The notes below the pieces were generated by a model. The model had not been told where the DNA came from. It worked only from the letters and a program-made list of their open reading frames with translations, and ran no database searches. A program made the position numbers and the translations under genes. Below are positions 9,173 to 18,417 of a stretch of 64,000 nt of DNA, piece by piece. The stretch comes from Sutcliffiella horikoshii. GTDB taxonomy: Bacteria; Bacillota; Bacilli; Bacillales; Bacillaceae_I. The stretch lies in NCBI RefSeq assembly GCF_008180725.1, contig NZ_VTEV01000001.1:737628-801627 (forward strand), in the 5' to 3' direction. Positions within the stretch are counted from its first letter, which is position 1, and the number at the start of each line of letters is the position of its first letter.

Positions 9173-10312
9173 GTGAATAAAACAATTGATTGGTTCAACA
9201 GTATCTGGACTGCGGACTATTGGACGGATATGAATTTCTGGATTGATATGGGGGTTTCTCTACTCATACTCCTGTTGTTCCTTTTATGGAGAAAATTGTT
9301 TACAAAGTACTTCTTTAAAGGTCTTTTGGCCATTTCCCAAAAGACACCCACTGATTTATTTACTTATATCGTGCTTGCCTTCAACAAACCAGTTAGAATG
9401 TTCTTTGTGATACTTGGGGTATTTTTCGCATTAAAAACAGCACCATTCTCTTTAATGGAGGTTCAAACATTATCCAAACTGATGCGATCTTCCATTATTG
9501 TACTGTTTGCTTGGGGAATATTCAATTTCATCCCTTATTCTTCCAATCTATTTACCAACCTTTCCACTAGATTAGAATTTGAAGTAGACAAAATTGTCAT
9601 GCCGTTTGTTACAAAAGTGTTGCGATTTATCCTAATAGCTCTTGCGTTCAGTATTGTATTGGAAGTGTGGGAATATGATGTCGGCGCAATCGTAGCAGGA
9701 TTAGGTCTGGGTGGACTGGCTTTTGCCTTGGCCGCACAAGAATCTCTGAAGAACTTATTAGGTGGTTTTATCATTGTAACGGAAAAGCCTTTTACGATGG
9801 GGGATTGGATTAAGACTCCAAGTGTTGAAGGTGTTGTAGAGGATATCTCTTTCCGCAGTACACAAGTAAGGACTTTTGCTCAAGCTGTGGTTACCGTTCC
9901 CAATGCAACATTATCGAATGAACCGATTACAAACTGGTCGAAAATGGGTAAACGACAAATAACCTTTAAGCTTGGAGTACAGTATGACACAACCCGAACT
10001 AGTTTAGAAAGAGTCGTGCGAAGAATTGAGAATATGCTTCGTAACCATGAGGCGATTGATCAAGAAACGATTCTTGTTCGCTTCGATAGTTTTGGAGCTA
10101 GCAGCTTAGATATATTCCTCTATTTTTTTACGAAATCTGTCATGTGGGGCGAATATCTAGAAGTAAAAGAGGATATCAATTTTAGAATTATGGAGATCCT
10201 TGAGGAAGAAGACGTAGTCGTTGCCTTCCCAACCAGAACACTCCATATCGAAAGCCCACAAGAAGAAAAAGAAAAACCAAAACAATACAGCCTAAGAGGC
10301 GAAAAGGCATAA
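9173..10312 (+). CDS. Mechanosensitive ion channel, MscS family
   Basis: 379 residues from GTG 9173, spaced 9 from AAGGAGG (GTG 9167 is possible but too close). Four N-terminal hydrophobic helices; the pore-lining TM3 region is VGAIVAGLGLGGLAFALAAQESLKNLLGG, rich in Gly/Ala as in MscS. The beta domain follows with GDWI and VEDISFRSTQVRTF. Releases solutes on hypo-osmotic shock at the plasma membrane. Similar in size to YhdY of Bacillus subtilis. Monocistronic. Confidence 0.92.
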   Translation: MNKTIDWFNSIWTADYWTDMNFWIDMGVSLLILLLFLLWRKLFTKYFFKGLLAISQKTPTDLFTYIVLAFNKPVRMFFVILGVFFALKTAPFSLMEVQTLSKLMRSSIIVLFAWGIFNFIPYSSNLFTNLSTRLEFEVDKIVMPFVTKVLRFILIALAFSIVLEVWEYDVGAIVAGLGLGGLAFALAAQESLKNLLGGFIIVTEKPFTMGDWIKTPSVEGVVEDISFRSTQVRTFAQAVVTVPNATLSNEPITNWSKMGKRQITFKLGVQYDTTRTSLERVVRRIENMLRNHEAIDQETILVRFDSFGASSLDIFLYFFTKSVMWGEYLEVKEDINFRIMEILEEEDVVVAFPTRTLHIESPQEEKEKPKQYSLRGEKA

Positions 10313-10321
10313 CCATGTAAC

Positions 10322-10448
10322 AAAAGTTGAACGAAGTGGAAGGCGCGTAGACTCCTGAGGGAGGAAGGGACAGGGGAGACCCCGCAGGCTTGCCGAGGAG
10401 GCTCCCGGACCGCCCGCGAAAAGCGAAGCGCCTGCAACGGAGTGAAAC
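10322..10448. repeat. Dispersed GC-rich intergenic repeat, copy E
   Basis: Inverted orientation relative to copy C: GTAGACTCCTGAGGGAGGAA, then GGGGAGACCCCGCAGGC, GAGGAGGCTCCCGGACCGCCCGC and GCGAAGCGCCTGCAACGGA. It sits directly between the MscS stop codon and the terminator. Confidence 0.85.
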
Positions 10449-10474
10449 AAATTAATGTGTTACTCTAAATGTAC

Positions 10475-10515
10475 AAGAAGGCATAACCTTAGCAATTAAG
10501 GTTATGCCTTCTTTA
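10475..10515. terminator. Bidirectional intrinsic terminator
   Basis: Near-perfect 15-bp stem (AAGAAGGCATAACCTT / AAGGTTATGCCTTCTT) with a short loop and T/A tracts on both sides. Serves mscS on the plus strand and the small minus-strand gene that overlaps it. Confidence 0.88.
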
Positions 10516-10693
10516 TTGGACTGACCTTCTTACTCGGTACATCATAAAAGAAATAATTGTACTCCGTCTTCAACTCAGACGTTGTCATCCCATCCAACAC
10601 CAGCGAGTCATACACCCCGATTAAAAGAAGCTTATTTATATAATACTCACGTTGCTGCTCTAACGCCTGTTGGAGCTTCCTGCTCATTATCAT
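10502..10693 (-). CDS. Small protein, FbpA-like (Fur-regulated basic protein family?)
   Basis: 63 residues with AAAGGGAAGTG ahead of the ATG. The layout LQQALEQQREYYINKLLLIGVYD...MTTSELKTEYNYF resembles the short 'xxKxxLIxxLIxxGIYK...LSELxxEY' proteins annotated FbpA in Bacillus, but I recognise it only by pattern. In Bacillus subtilis FbpA works in the iron-sparing response; no Fur box was found upstream. Its stop lies in the terminator stem. Confidence 0.55.
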   Translation of the reverse strand: MIMSRKLQQALEQQREYYINKLLLIGVYDSLVLDGMTTSELKTEYNYFFYDVPSKKVSPIKKA

Positions 10694-10814
10694 TCACTTC
10701 CCTTTCATAGGCTACATTTAAAAAGGTAAGGTTTCGGTCTACAATCCTAATTACTTAGAATATACCCAAAAAATATTGATACAGGATAAAGCTATTGTAA
10801 ATTATTTTTAAATT

Positions 10815-13103
10815 TTATTTCCTAATGAAATTTTGCCACTCCGGCGGAAGAAGACTCCTATATTTCGTGTGGAAGTAACGATCATCTATAAACAGAATGA
10901 ACCCAGTGTCTTCTTCACTTCGAATTAACCGTCCTCCTGCTTGCTGCACCTTATTCATACCAGGATAAACATAGGCAAAATCAAAACCGTTCTGACCTTG
11001 CTGTTGAAAATGCTCCTTCATGACGTTCCTTTCCAAAGAGATTCTCGGTAAGCCCACCCCAACAATTCCAACACCCTTCAAGCGGTCCCCTTTTAGGTCG
11101 ATTCCTTCAGAAAAAATCCCCCCCAGCACCGCAAACGCTATAAAAGTTCCTTCCCTTGCAGGGTTGAAGGACTCTAGAAACATTTCTCTTTCCTTTTCTG
11201 TCATGACAGGTTGCTGTACAAGTGTTTCAATGGAGTCTTCCAACGCGATCTTCTCATATGCTTCAAAGACCAAAGATAAATATTCATAAGAAGGAAAGAA
11301 GACGAGAAAATTCCCTTTTTCTAAATGAAACACATCCCTAATCGTCTCTGCAATAGGTAAAATGGATTTTTCTCTATCTTGGTATCTGGTTGAAATGTTT
11401 TTGGCATAAATCTTCATTTGTTCGGGGTGAAATGGTGTATTAATCGATAGATGATAATCGTGCTCCTCCCCTCCCAAAACGGTTTGAAAGTAACCAAGCG
11501 GATGAAGGGTAGCAGAGAAGAACACCGTTGCAACTGCCTTACTTGTCGACTCTTTGATAGCTGCAGAAGAGTCCATACAAGCAAGCTTAACCAACACTTC
11601 ACTCTTATAAATCGTCACAATGGTTTTATATCGCTCGTTATAGACTTTTGCAATTCTTAGGAAATCCTGACCTTCAAAGTAGGCTTCCAATATCACTCTA
11701 AGAGCCATCCCTGAAGGATTTCGAATCAACCATTGTTCACAAGCTTCCACTGCTGACACCACCACTTCAATAATTAGTGACGGCTTATCATCAAATACAA
11801 ACTCGTTGGTGATGAGGAGTTCCTTTTTCCACTTCAACAAAGAATCATTGACTGCTTTGATCTTCATGTACAACTCTTCATCTGTCCCCTTTACTTGTTT
11901 TGCAGCCTGTAAAAAAACTGACTTTGCCAAAGAAGCAGAGAGCATCTCGCGTGATCTGTCCACAAGATTATGTGCTTCATCAATTAACAGGATCGTCTCC
12001 TTATGGAAATCTCCCCACCGTTGCAACCGCACCTTAGGATCAAAAAAGTAATTATAATCACAAATTACCACATCAGCAAACATCGCAAGGTCAAGCGAAA
12101 ACTCAAATGGACAGAGCTGATGCCTTTTTGCATATATCTCAATTGTTCTCCTATCCATCAAATACTCATTTTCTAGAATATCTTTAATACCTTCCTTCAG
12201 ACGGTCATAGTAACCATCTGCAAAAGGGCAAAATTCCTTTTGACAGATAGTTTCTTCTTGAAAACAAATTTTGTCTTTCGCGGTGATTGTAATTGTTTTC
12301 ATGTTCAATCCATTTTTAATAAGCAGCCTAAATGCCTCTTCTGCCACCATTTTTGTGACTGTTTTGGCAGTAAGATACATTATTTTTTCTTGCTTCCCCT
12401 CCTGAAGGGAGAGTACCGCAGGAAAAATGGTGGCAATAGTTTTCCCGATTCCAGTAGCCGCTTTTGCAAACAACCTTTTTTCTTCGCGTATTGTTTTATA
12501 AACTGCTTTTGCCAAATCTCTTTGTCCTGTTCGATATGATTCATACGGAAATTTAAGTGTTGAAATACTCTCCGTTCTAGCTTGTCTAATCTTCCATAAT
12601 TGTTTTTGAAAACTAAGGTACTCTTTTGTTAGTTCCTCAACAAATACTTGTAGTTCCTTCAATTCAAACTGTTTTTCAAAAGTCTTTTCGTCCTTGTTTT
12701 CCCTTTTGGCATATACCATGTGGACTGTTATGTTATCTAGTTCATTTTTTAAACAATATATATACGCATACATTTTCAGCTGTGCCCAATATGCTTTATA
12801 ATCTTGTTCTGTTACAGTGTTTAAATCTCTTGCAGTTGTTTTAATTTCTTCTATGATAACTTGATTTTCATTGCGATAGATTCCATCACATCTTCCTTCT
12901 ACATGCAGTTCATAATCTTCTATTTGCATTTGGATGGAGAGATACACTTCCTTTTCATAATTATCTCCTCTCTCAGCTTGCAGTCTTTGGTGGGTCCGCG
13001 TGCCCTCTTGCATAACATTGGAGCCTGCAAATCTCGAATCTATGCTTCCACCCATCATGACGAATTCAACAAGTTTTCTAACTGATACGGACAATTTCTT
13101 CAT
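10815..13103 (-). CDS. DinG/XPD-like ATP-dependent DNA helicase with N-terminal nuclease-like domain
   Basis: 762 residues from ATG 13103 (AGGGG 8 bases upstream). Residues 1-175 look like a RecB-type PD-(D/E)XK domain (EGRCDG near 74, IIEEIKT near 88). The SF2 helicase follows: Walker A AATGIGKT near 220, DEAH near 377, and late motifs GGIFSEGIDL and QAGGRLIRS. Four Cys between motifs Ia and II (about 281, 288, 293, 332) are arranged like the XPD Fe-S cluster. Probably a 5'-3' DNA repair helicase; the nuclease activity is an inference. Stands alone. Confidence 0.88.
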   Translation of the reverse strand: MKKLSVSVRKLVEFVMMGGSIDSRFAGSNVMQEGTRTHQRLQAERGDNYEKEVYLSIQMQIEDYELHVEGRCDGIYRNENQVIIEEIKTTARDLNTVTEQDYKAYWAQLKMYAYIYCLKNELDNITVHMVYAKRENKDEKTFEKQFELKELQVFVEELTKEYLSFQKQLWKIRQARTESISTLKFPYESYRTGQRDLAKAVYKTIREEKRLFAKAATGIGKTIATIFPAVLSLQEGKQEKIMYLTAKTVTKMVAEEAFRLLIKNGLNMKTITITAKDKICFQEETICQKEFCPFADGYYDRLKEGIKDILENEYLMDRRTIEIYAKRHQLCPFEFSLDLAMFADVVICDYNYFFDPKVRLQRWGDFHKETILLIDEAHNLVDRSREMLSASLAKSVFLQAAKQVKGTDEELYMKIKAVNDSLLKWKKELLITNEFVFDDKPSLIIEVVVSAVEACEQWLIRNPSGMALRVILEAYFEGQDFLRIAKVYNERYKTIVTIYKSEVLVKLACMDSSAAIKESTSKAVATVFFSATLHPLGYFQTVLGGEEHDYHLSINTPFHPEQMKIYAKNISTRYQDREKSILPIAETIRDVFHLEKGNFLVFFPSYEYLSLVFEAYEKIALEDSIETLVQQPVMTEKEREMFLESFNPAREGTFIAFAVLGGIFSEGIDLKGDRLKGVGIVGVGLPRISLERNVMKEHFQQQGQNGFDFAYVYPGMNKVQQAGGRLIRSEEDTGFILFIDDRYFHTKYRSLLPPEWQNFIRK

Positions 13104-13235
13104 CAAATAACCCCTGAGATCTCATTTTCTTTAAGTATAACAAAAGAACTTCTTCTTCTATGCATAATAACCACCTTGACATAGGAAAATAAAGTAAGTC
13201 GAACGTATTAAGCTTTGAAGGTGGTGAAGAATGCC

Positions 13236-14675
13236 ATGACGGAAAATGATTCTCTCATATTGACGACAAAACTCGAAGAAAACCTTCTTCACTTAAGAGA
13301 AAGGTTTGTCCATTCAGAGGATTTCATCATGGAATATCTCCACCTACAAGAGGAGGAAGCCTATTTAATTTATATTGAAACAATTATAGACAAACAGCTT
13401 GTTCAAGAAAGAATTTTAGAACCCCTTAAGCAACGTAGAATCAGTAATAACGACGTAAAACAACCTCTTTCATTAGTTAAAGAAACAAATAGTCTTAAAG
13501 AGATAACTCAACGCCTACTTGAAGGCTGTTGCATTGTACTTAGCCAGAATTCAGACCTCGCTTATATTTTTGAGGTCCCCGTTTCCAATGATAGAAAAAT
13601 CAAGGAACCCGAGACAGAAGGAATTATCCGAGGTGCACATGACGGACTTGTTGAATCTCTGTCTATCAATATTTCACTGATTAGAAAACGCATACATAAT
13701 CCAAAACTGAAAGTAAAGTACTTTTCCCTAGGTAATGATTCTCATACAAAAGTTGGATTATTGTACCTTGACCATATAGCAAATAAAAAAACCGTTTCCC
13801 TTATAGAGCAAAAATTGTCTGAGATCAATATAGATATTGTCTTGGCACCAGGCTACATTGAAGAATTTGTCAGTGACAACACATCTATTTTTCCAACCAT
13901 GCTCAGCACCGAAAGACCTGATCGCATAGTTGCTAATTTATTGGACGGAAGAGTTGCCATTATGTCCGATAGCAGCCCTGGTGCGTTAATTGCTCCAACC
14001 ACTTTCTTCACTTTTTATCAATCACCTGATGATTACAACAGCAGGTGGTATTTTGGTTCATTTATTCGTTTTATTAGGATTATGGGATTCCTGATTTCTA
14101 TTGCTCTTCCTGCATTATATATAGCCATCGTGTCGTTTCATTTTGAAGTTCTACCGACAGAAATTGTGTTCTCTATTAAATCTTCCTTAGAGAACGTCCC
14201 ATATCCACCACTGATCGAGGCTTTGGGCATGCAGATTACCTTAGAGATTTTGAGAGAAGCTTCTATCAGGCTGCCGAGCAGAATCGCGCAAACCATTGGG
14301 GTTGTAGGGGGATTGGTTATTGGGACTGCTGTGGTAGAGGCCAATCTTGTATCTAATACAATGATTATTGTGGTTGCCATTACTGCAATTTCTTCTTTTA
14401 TCGTACCGATTACAGAGATGGGCTCCGCCATAAGATTGTTAGGCTTCCCGTTTATGCTCATGGCAGCTATGTTTGGATTAATCGGGATGAGCTTCTTTTT
14501 TATGTTTTTACTTATCCACTTATGTAAACTCGAGTCCTTTGGAACACCTTATTTCGCACCATTTTCCACATTAAGATTGTCAGAGATGAAAGACACTTTA
14601 GTCAGAATCCCATTGCCCCTCTTTAAAAAGAGACCTAGTGATACGATGCCACAAAAGAAAAATAAGAAGGTATAA
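13236..14675 (+). CDS. Spore germinant receptor subunit A (GerA family)
   Basis: About 479 residues from ATG 13236; the frame is open upstream to 13215 and the start is not certain. Large soluble N-terminal domain, then SPDDYNSRWYFGSFIRFIR and four to five membrane helices, with PYPPLIEALGMQITLEILREASIRLP, a near-invariant GerA signature, at about 325-350. C-terminus is basic. With GerB and GerC it forms an inner-spore-membrane nutrient receptor. First gene of a three-gene operon; the ligand cannot be deduced. No clear sigma-G promoter was found. Confidence 0.93.
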   Translation: MTENDSLILTTKLEENLLHLRERFVHSEDFIMEYLHLQEEEAYLIYIETIIDKQLVQERILEPLKQRRISNNDVKQPLSLVKETNSLKEITQRLLEGCCIVLSQNSDLAYIFEVPVSNDRKIKEPETEGIIRGAHDGLVESLSINISLIRKRIHNPKLKVKYFSLGNDSHTKVGLLYLDHIANKKTVSLIEQKLSEINIDIVLAPGYIEEFVSDNTSIFPTMLSTERPDRIVANLLDGRVAIMSDSSPGALIAPTTFFTFYQSPDDYNSRWYFGSFIRFIRIMGFLISIALPALYIAIVSFHFEVLPTEIVFSIKSSLENVPYPPLIEALGMQITLEILREASIRLPSRIAQTIGVVGGLVIGTAVVEANLVSNTMIIVVAITAISSFIVPITEMGSAIRLLGFPFMLMAAMFGLIGMSFFFMFLLIHLCKLESFGTPYFAPFSTLRLSEMKDTLVRIPLPLFKKRPSDTMPQKKNKKV

Positions 14676-14689
14676 TAAGGAGTTTTTCT

Positions 14690-15796
14690 ATGCAAAAGGG
14701 CAGTAAAGTAAACATCAGTCAAGGGCAGTTGTTTTTCCTTATTATTCAGGCCCAAATAGGTGTTGGTATCCTTTCCTTACCATTCGCTGTACACAGTACC
14801 GCCAAAGGAGATGGATGGATATCCACGCTTTTGGCGGGTTTTGTGATTCAACTTTGGATGATGATTTCTTTAACCCTATCCAGATGCTTTCCCGAAAAAA
14901 ATTTCTTTCAAATTTTACGGCATATTTTTGGCAAGATATTCGGAAGTTTTCTCATCGTTTCCTATATCCTTTATTTCACAGCCGTTGCAGGCCTTGTAGC
15001 TGTATTACAAACCGGACTAATCAACAAATGGATACTTCCCCTGACGCCATTTTGGGTACTTTATTTACTGATTATTATCATTGCTGTTTATTTAGCAACG
15101 GACAATATATTAGTCATCGCAAGATTTTTCGGATTAACTACTGGCATCATTGTGTTTTTCATTCTACTTATTGCAACCGTTTATCGGGATGCAAACATCG
15201 CATACATTTTACCTGTGGGTCAGAGTGGAATAAAAAATATTATTCTGGCAATCAAGGATGTGTTAATTGCTTTGACAGGCTTTGAACTCATCCTATTAAT
15301 TTACCCTATGATAAAAAACAAACAAAAAACAGCAAAAACGCTCACCTATGCCAATATAACAACTGTAGTCATTTATGGTTTCCTTGTATTTACAAGCTTG
15401 ATTATCTTCAGCCCAGAAGAAATAACACTCGTTCCAGAGCCTGTATTATATATGTTAAAGGCTATATCCTTTGAAGTTATTGAAAGGCTTGACCTTATAT
15501 TCTTATCTATATGGGTGATTCCCATGACGAACTCTTTCATCATTTACTTGTATCAAGCAAGCAAAGGCCTAAAGGAATTATTTCATACACAATCCCATGC
15601 ACCTTTTGTTCCTATAATTGTCTTACCGATATTCATTTCAGGTTTCTTTCTACAAAATAAATTTATTATTGAGGATATAAATAAAATTTTTCAATACATT
15701 ATTTTTGTTTTTGCCTTTATCTTACCCCTTCTTTTCTTACTGATTGCCTTACTGAAAAAGAAAATGCACAGGAGGAAAAATTATGAGTCGTCGTAA
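14690..15796 (+). CDS. Spore germinant receptor subunit B (GerB family permease-like)
   Basis: 368 residues, ten hydrophobic helices, beginning with ISQGQLFFLIIQAQIGVGILSLPF, the typical GerAB start of the APC-superfamily spore permease group. GerB is the ligand-sensing membrane subunit. AAGGAG precedes the ATG, 14 bp after gerA. Its last 14 bases overlap the start of the C subunit, suggesting translational coupling. Confidence 0.93.
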   Translation: MQKGSKVNISQGQLFFLIIQAQIGVGILSLPFAVHSTAKGDGWISTLLAGFVIQLWMMISLTLSRCFPEKNFFQILRHIFGKIFGSFLIVSYILYFTAVAGLVAVLQTGLINKWILPLTPFWVLYLLIIIIAVYLATDNILVIARFFGLTTGIIVFFILLIATVYRDANIAYILPVGQSGIKNIILAIKDVLIALTGFELILLIYPMIKNKQKTAKTLTYANITTVVIYGFLVFTSLIIFSPEEITLVPEPVLYMLKAISFEVIERLDLIFLSIWVIPMTNSFIIYLYQASKGLKELFHTQSHAPFVPIIVLPIFISGFFLQNKFIIEDINKIFQYIIFVFAFILPLLFLLIALLKKKMHRRKNYESS

Positions 15797-16919
15797 CTTT
15801 CACATGATGGTTTGCTTGATATTATCGGTACTTCTTATGACAGGGTGCTGGGATCAGAGGCTTTTAAAAGATTTGAGATTAGCCTTTACCGTTGCTTTCG
15901 ACTTGGGAGAAAATGATGAAATTGTTTCTCATATTGCTATTCGTGAATCTGAAAAATTAAGCGTCGGTGGTCAACCCAGCCAGGCTACTGTTGCGGTGGT
16001 GGAGGGTAAGGGACTCACTTTAAGAGACACTCGATTAAGCCTGGATAAGCGAATACCTGGAGAATTCTCACCAAGTAAAATGAGGGTGTACCTAATGGGA
16101 GAAGAACTAGCAAAAAAAGATATCTATTCTATTCTTGATATATTATATCGTGATCCAAAAGCTCCTCTCGGTGCAAAGCTTGCCATAATAGAAGGAAAAG
16201 CAGCAGATATCCTTCAAATGAAATCAATTAAAGAAACCCTATTAACGGAAGCTGTTTCTCAACTATTGGTGAATTCAGAGAAAAATACCATCATTAAAAA
16301 TGAAACCGTTCAGACCGTCTGTCCAACAATGTTTGATCCAAGCGCAGACTTTTCCCTTCCTGTATTAAAAAAAATTGAAACGAGTGATATTGAAGTAATT
16401 GGAATGGGCTTGATCAGCGATAGATCCTATACCGGCATAACTCTTGACGACAAACAATCTACTATCTTACTTTTGCTTGCTAATGAAAAAGACAAAGTAG
16501 CACAAGTAAATATGTTTGTTCATCCAGAAGAGGAAAATCTACAAAATCGTTACATGACATTAAGTGTCTCGAAAGCCAAGAGTCATGTAAAAGCAACTGT
16601 CCACTCACCAACCGATATTAAAGTGACGATAGATTTAAAAATCACTGGTGCTATTGCGGAGTACCCGAAAAATCATTTGGTGGATAAAAAGAAGGTCAAG
16701 GAGCTCGAAGAAAAAGCGACCCAGCATTTTCTTGCTAAGTCTGAAGAAGTGATAAAAATCATTCAAGATGCCAATAGTGATATATTAAGAATCGGACAAC
16801 ATATAAGGGTTCATCACAATAAAACATGGAAAGATATTAAGTGGCGGGAAGTGTATCCGACCATTGAAATCGTCCCGAATGTGACTGTGGAAATAACAGG
16901 AACGGGAATTATCAATTAG
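15783..16919 (+). CDS. Spore germinant receptor subunit C (GerC lipoprotein)
   Basis: 378 residues. N-terminal lipoprotein signal with lipobox LMTGC at about residue 22, followed by WDQRLLKD, the usual GerAC start. The core (FSPSKMRVYLMGEELAKKDIYSILDILYRDP and the C-terminal WREVYPTIEIVPNVTVEI) fits GerC. It anchors on the outer face of the inner spore membrane. AGGAGG lies within the end of the B gene. Confidence 0.93.
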   Translation: MSRRNFHMMVCLILSVLLMTGCWDQRLLKDLRLAFTVAFDLGENDEIVSHIAIRESEKLSVGGQPSQATVAVVEGKGLTLRDTRLSLDKRIPGEFSPSKMRVYLMGEELAKKDIYSILDILYRDPKAPLGAKLAIIEGKAADILQMKSIKETLLTEAVSQLLVNSEKNTIIKNETVQTVCPTMFDPSADFSLPVLKKIETSDIEVIGMGLISDRSYTGITLDDKQSTILLLLANEKDKVAQVNMFVHPEEENLQNRYMTLSVSKAKSHVKATVHSPTDIKVTIDLKITGAIAEYPKNHLVDKKKVKELEEKATQHFLAKSEEVIKIIQDANSDILRIGQHIRVHHNKTWKDIKWREVYPTIEIVPNVTVEITGTGIIN

Positions 16920-16939
16920 AGGATAAGAAAAACCGGACA

Positions 16940-16971
16940 AAGCCGCCCAGTTGGAACGAAAATCAACCGAC
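16940..16971. repeat. Short remnant of the dispersed GC-rich repeat
   Basis: GCCGCCCAGTTGGAACGAAA followed by ATCAACC resembles the 3' end of copies A and F (CCGCCCG...GGAACGGAAATCAACC). Only the end is left. Confidence 0.45.
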
Positions 16972-16974
16972 TAT

Positions 16975-17002
16975 TAAAAAGGAGGAGCGTTAAAAGCTCC
17001 TC
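16975..17002 (-). terminator. Intrinsic terminator of the hydrolase gene
   Basis: Stem GAGGAGC/GCTCCTC (16982-16988 with 16996-17002), 7-base loop containing the hydrolase stop codon, and a T tract on the minus strand. Confidence 0.75.
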
Positions 17003-17712
17003 ACGATTCCTTGTACGATTCGTTTCCATTGTTCCTCTTTTGGGATGCTTGCTTCATTATCCCCTTTTTGAAGGCCATAATCTCCGAACTGAGAATGATT
17101 GCCGCCTTGAATGATAAATGTATAAGTCTGTGATGGAAGCCTTGAATCAGCTTTTGTTAATCTTTCATCATCAATAACACCATCAAGTTGGGCTTCAAAA
17201 GTGATGACCTCTCCTTTAAATGAAGATAAATCGTCATCTTCTGAAGGATATGCTGCCATTAAGATTAAACCTGTAACCTTATCAGGATTGTTCGCCACAT
17301 ATTTTGCTGCCATTGCACCGCCCAGAGAATGACCTGCCACAACCCACTCCCGATCTTCATACTCGTCAATAATCTTGTCCGCTTTATCTGAATTGAATAC
17401 AGCAAGGTGCAAAGGCATCTTTGCTATGATAAAGGGAACCCCCTGCTCTGCTACCATCCTAGCCAATGGAGCATAAGCGGCAGCTTCCACCCTACCACCA
17501 GGATAAAAGATAATGCCAGCTTCATCATTTTCTTCTGTTGGGAAGAAAGAAATCCAACTATTGTTTTCTTTTATTGTGACTTTGTCTGTTGAATCCAAGC
17601 TGCCATCATTTATTGATTTATAAGGTGTTGCAATCAAAAATAGACATGCTGCAGCCGCTACACCCACAACAATTCCTAAGGTAACTAAACTGATTTTTTG
17701 CCATTTTTTCAT
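16990..17712 (-). CDS. Alpha/beta hydrolase, membrane-anchored or exported
   Basis: 240 residues. One N-terminal hydrophobic helix (about 7-29) acts as signal anchor. Nucleophile elbow GHSLGG near residue 128 (VVAGHSLGGAMAAKYV), a conserved GGRVEAAAY oxyanion segment near 72, and a C-terminal GGNHSQFGDYG giving the catalytic His. Family members are esterases or lipases of unknown substrate. Located between the ger operon (convergent) and kynB; 69 bp from kynB, so possibly read with it. Confidence 0.85.
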   Translation of the reverse strand: MKKWQKISLVTLGIVVGVAAAACLFLIATPYKSINDGSLDSTDKVTIKENNSWISFFPTEENDEAGIIFYPGGRVEAAAYAPLARMVAEQGVPFIIAKMPLHLAVFNSDKADKIIDEYEDREWVVAGHSLGGAMAAKYVANNPDKVTGLILMAAYPSEDDDLSSFKGEVITFEAQLDGVIDDERLTKADSRLPSQTYTFIIQGGNHSQFGDYGLQKGDNEASIPKEEQWKRIVQGIVRSF

Positions 17713-17781
17713 CTTTGTACCTCACCATTATAGATTACTGTCTATTTTATGAAAACAATGAAGGGAAAGCAAATTCTACTA

Positions 17782-18405
17782 CTAATTTTCTATGAGTACA
17801 GCTCTCACTGGGCTTCCATCTGCACCCTTTATTTTCAAAGGCAGGGCAATCAACTCATACTCTCCTTCTTTTATTTCACGTAAATCAATTCCTTCAAGTA
17901 TACAAATGTTGGCTTGATGCAAGCTATGATGGATGGGTAGATCTTTACTATCCAACACATCTACACTAGGAAGGTCTACACCAATTAAAGGTACTTCCAT
18001 TGCCTTCAACATTTCTACCACTTCTAAAGATAGTGTTGGGATTTGTTCAGGAAACTCTTCTTCGTTATCCCATGCATCCGTTCTAAAGAGGATTCGTTTT
18101 GCATGGTACTGGTTAATAGCTTCTTCTACATGCTTTCGTTCAATTATACGATGCCCTCTCACATCTATAACGACGGCCGGTCCTTTAAAAATTGAAGGAT
18201 TCAACTCATCCATCCGCTTTCCCTTATCATCAAAATGAAATGGGGCATCCACATGAGTTGCGTTATGGACACTCATTTTTATACTACCAACATTAACAGA
18301 CCCTGTATGCTGCTTCGACCAGTTTACATGATAGTGAAACGGAGTGTCTCCTGGCCAAGTTGGAGTGTTCTCACTAAGTGGCCTCGATATATCATACATT
18401 CTCAT
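17782..18405 (-). CDS. kynB: Kynurenine formamidase (arylformamidase)
   Basis: 207 residues from ATG 18405, seven bases from AGGAGG. The cyclase-like family motif HNATHVDAPFHF at about 48-59 carries the metal-binding His/Asp residues, with IHHSLHQANICILEG further on. Hydrolyses N-formylkynurenine to kynurenine and formate in tryptophan breakdown. It follows kynU by 12 bp, forming a kynU-kynB operon; the first enzyme, tryptophan 2,3-dioxygenase KynA, is not in the window. Confidence 0.93.
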   Translation of the reverse strand: MRMYDISRPLSENTPTWPGDTPFHYHVNWSKQHTGSVNVGSIKMSVHNATHVDAPFHFDDKGKRMDELNPSIFKGPAVVIDVRGHRIIERKHVEEAINQYHAKRILFRTDAWDNEEEFPEQIPTLSLEVVEMLKAMEVPLIGVDLPSVDVLDSKDLPIHHSLHQANICILEGIDLREIKEGEYELIALPLKIKGADGSPVRAVLIEN

Positions 18406-18417
18406 CATCTTTCCTCC

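Noticed and set aside
13140..13235. Sigma-G promoter before gerA
   Set aside because: CATAATA occurs, but no -35 element lies at the right distance.
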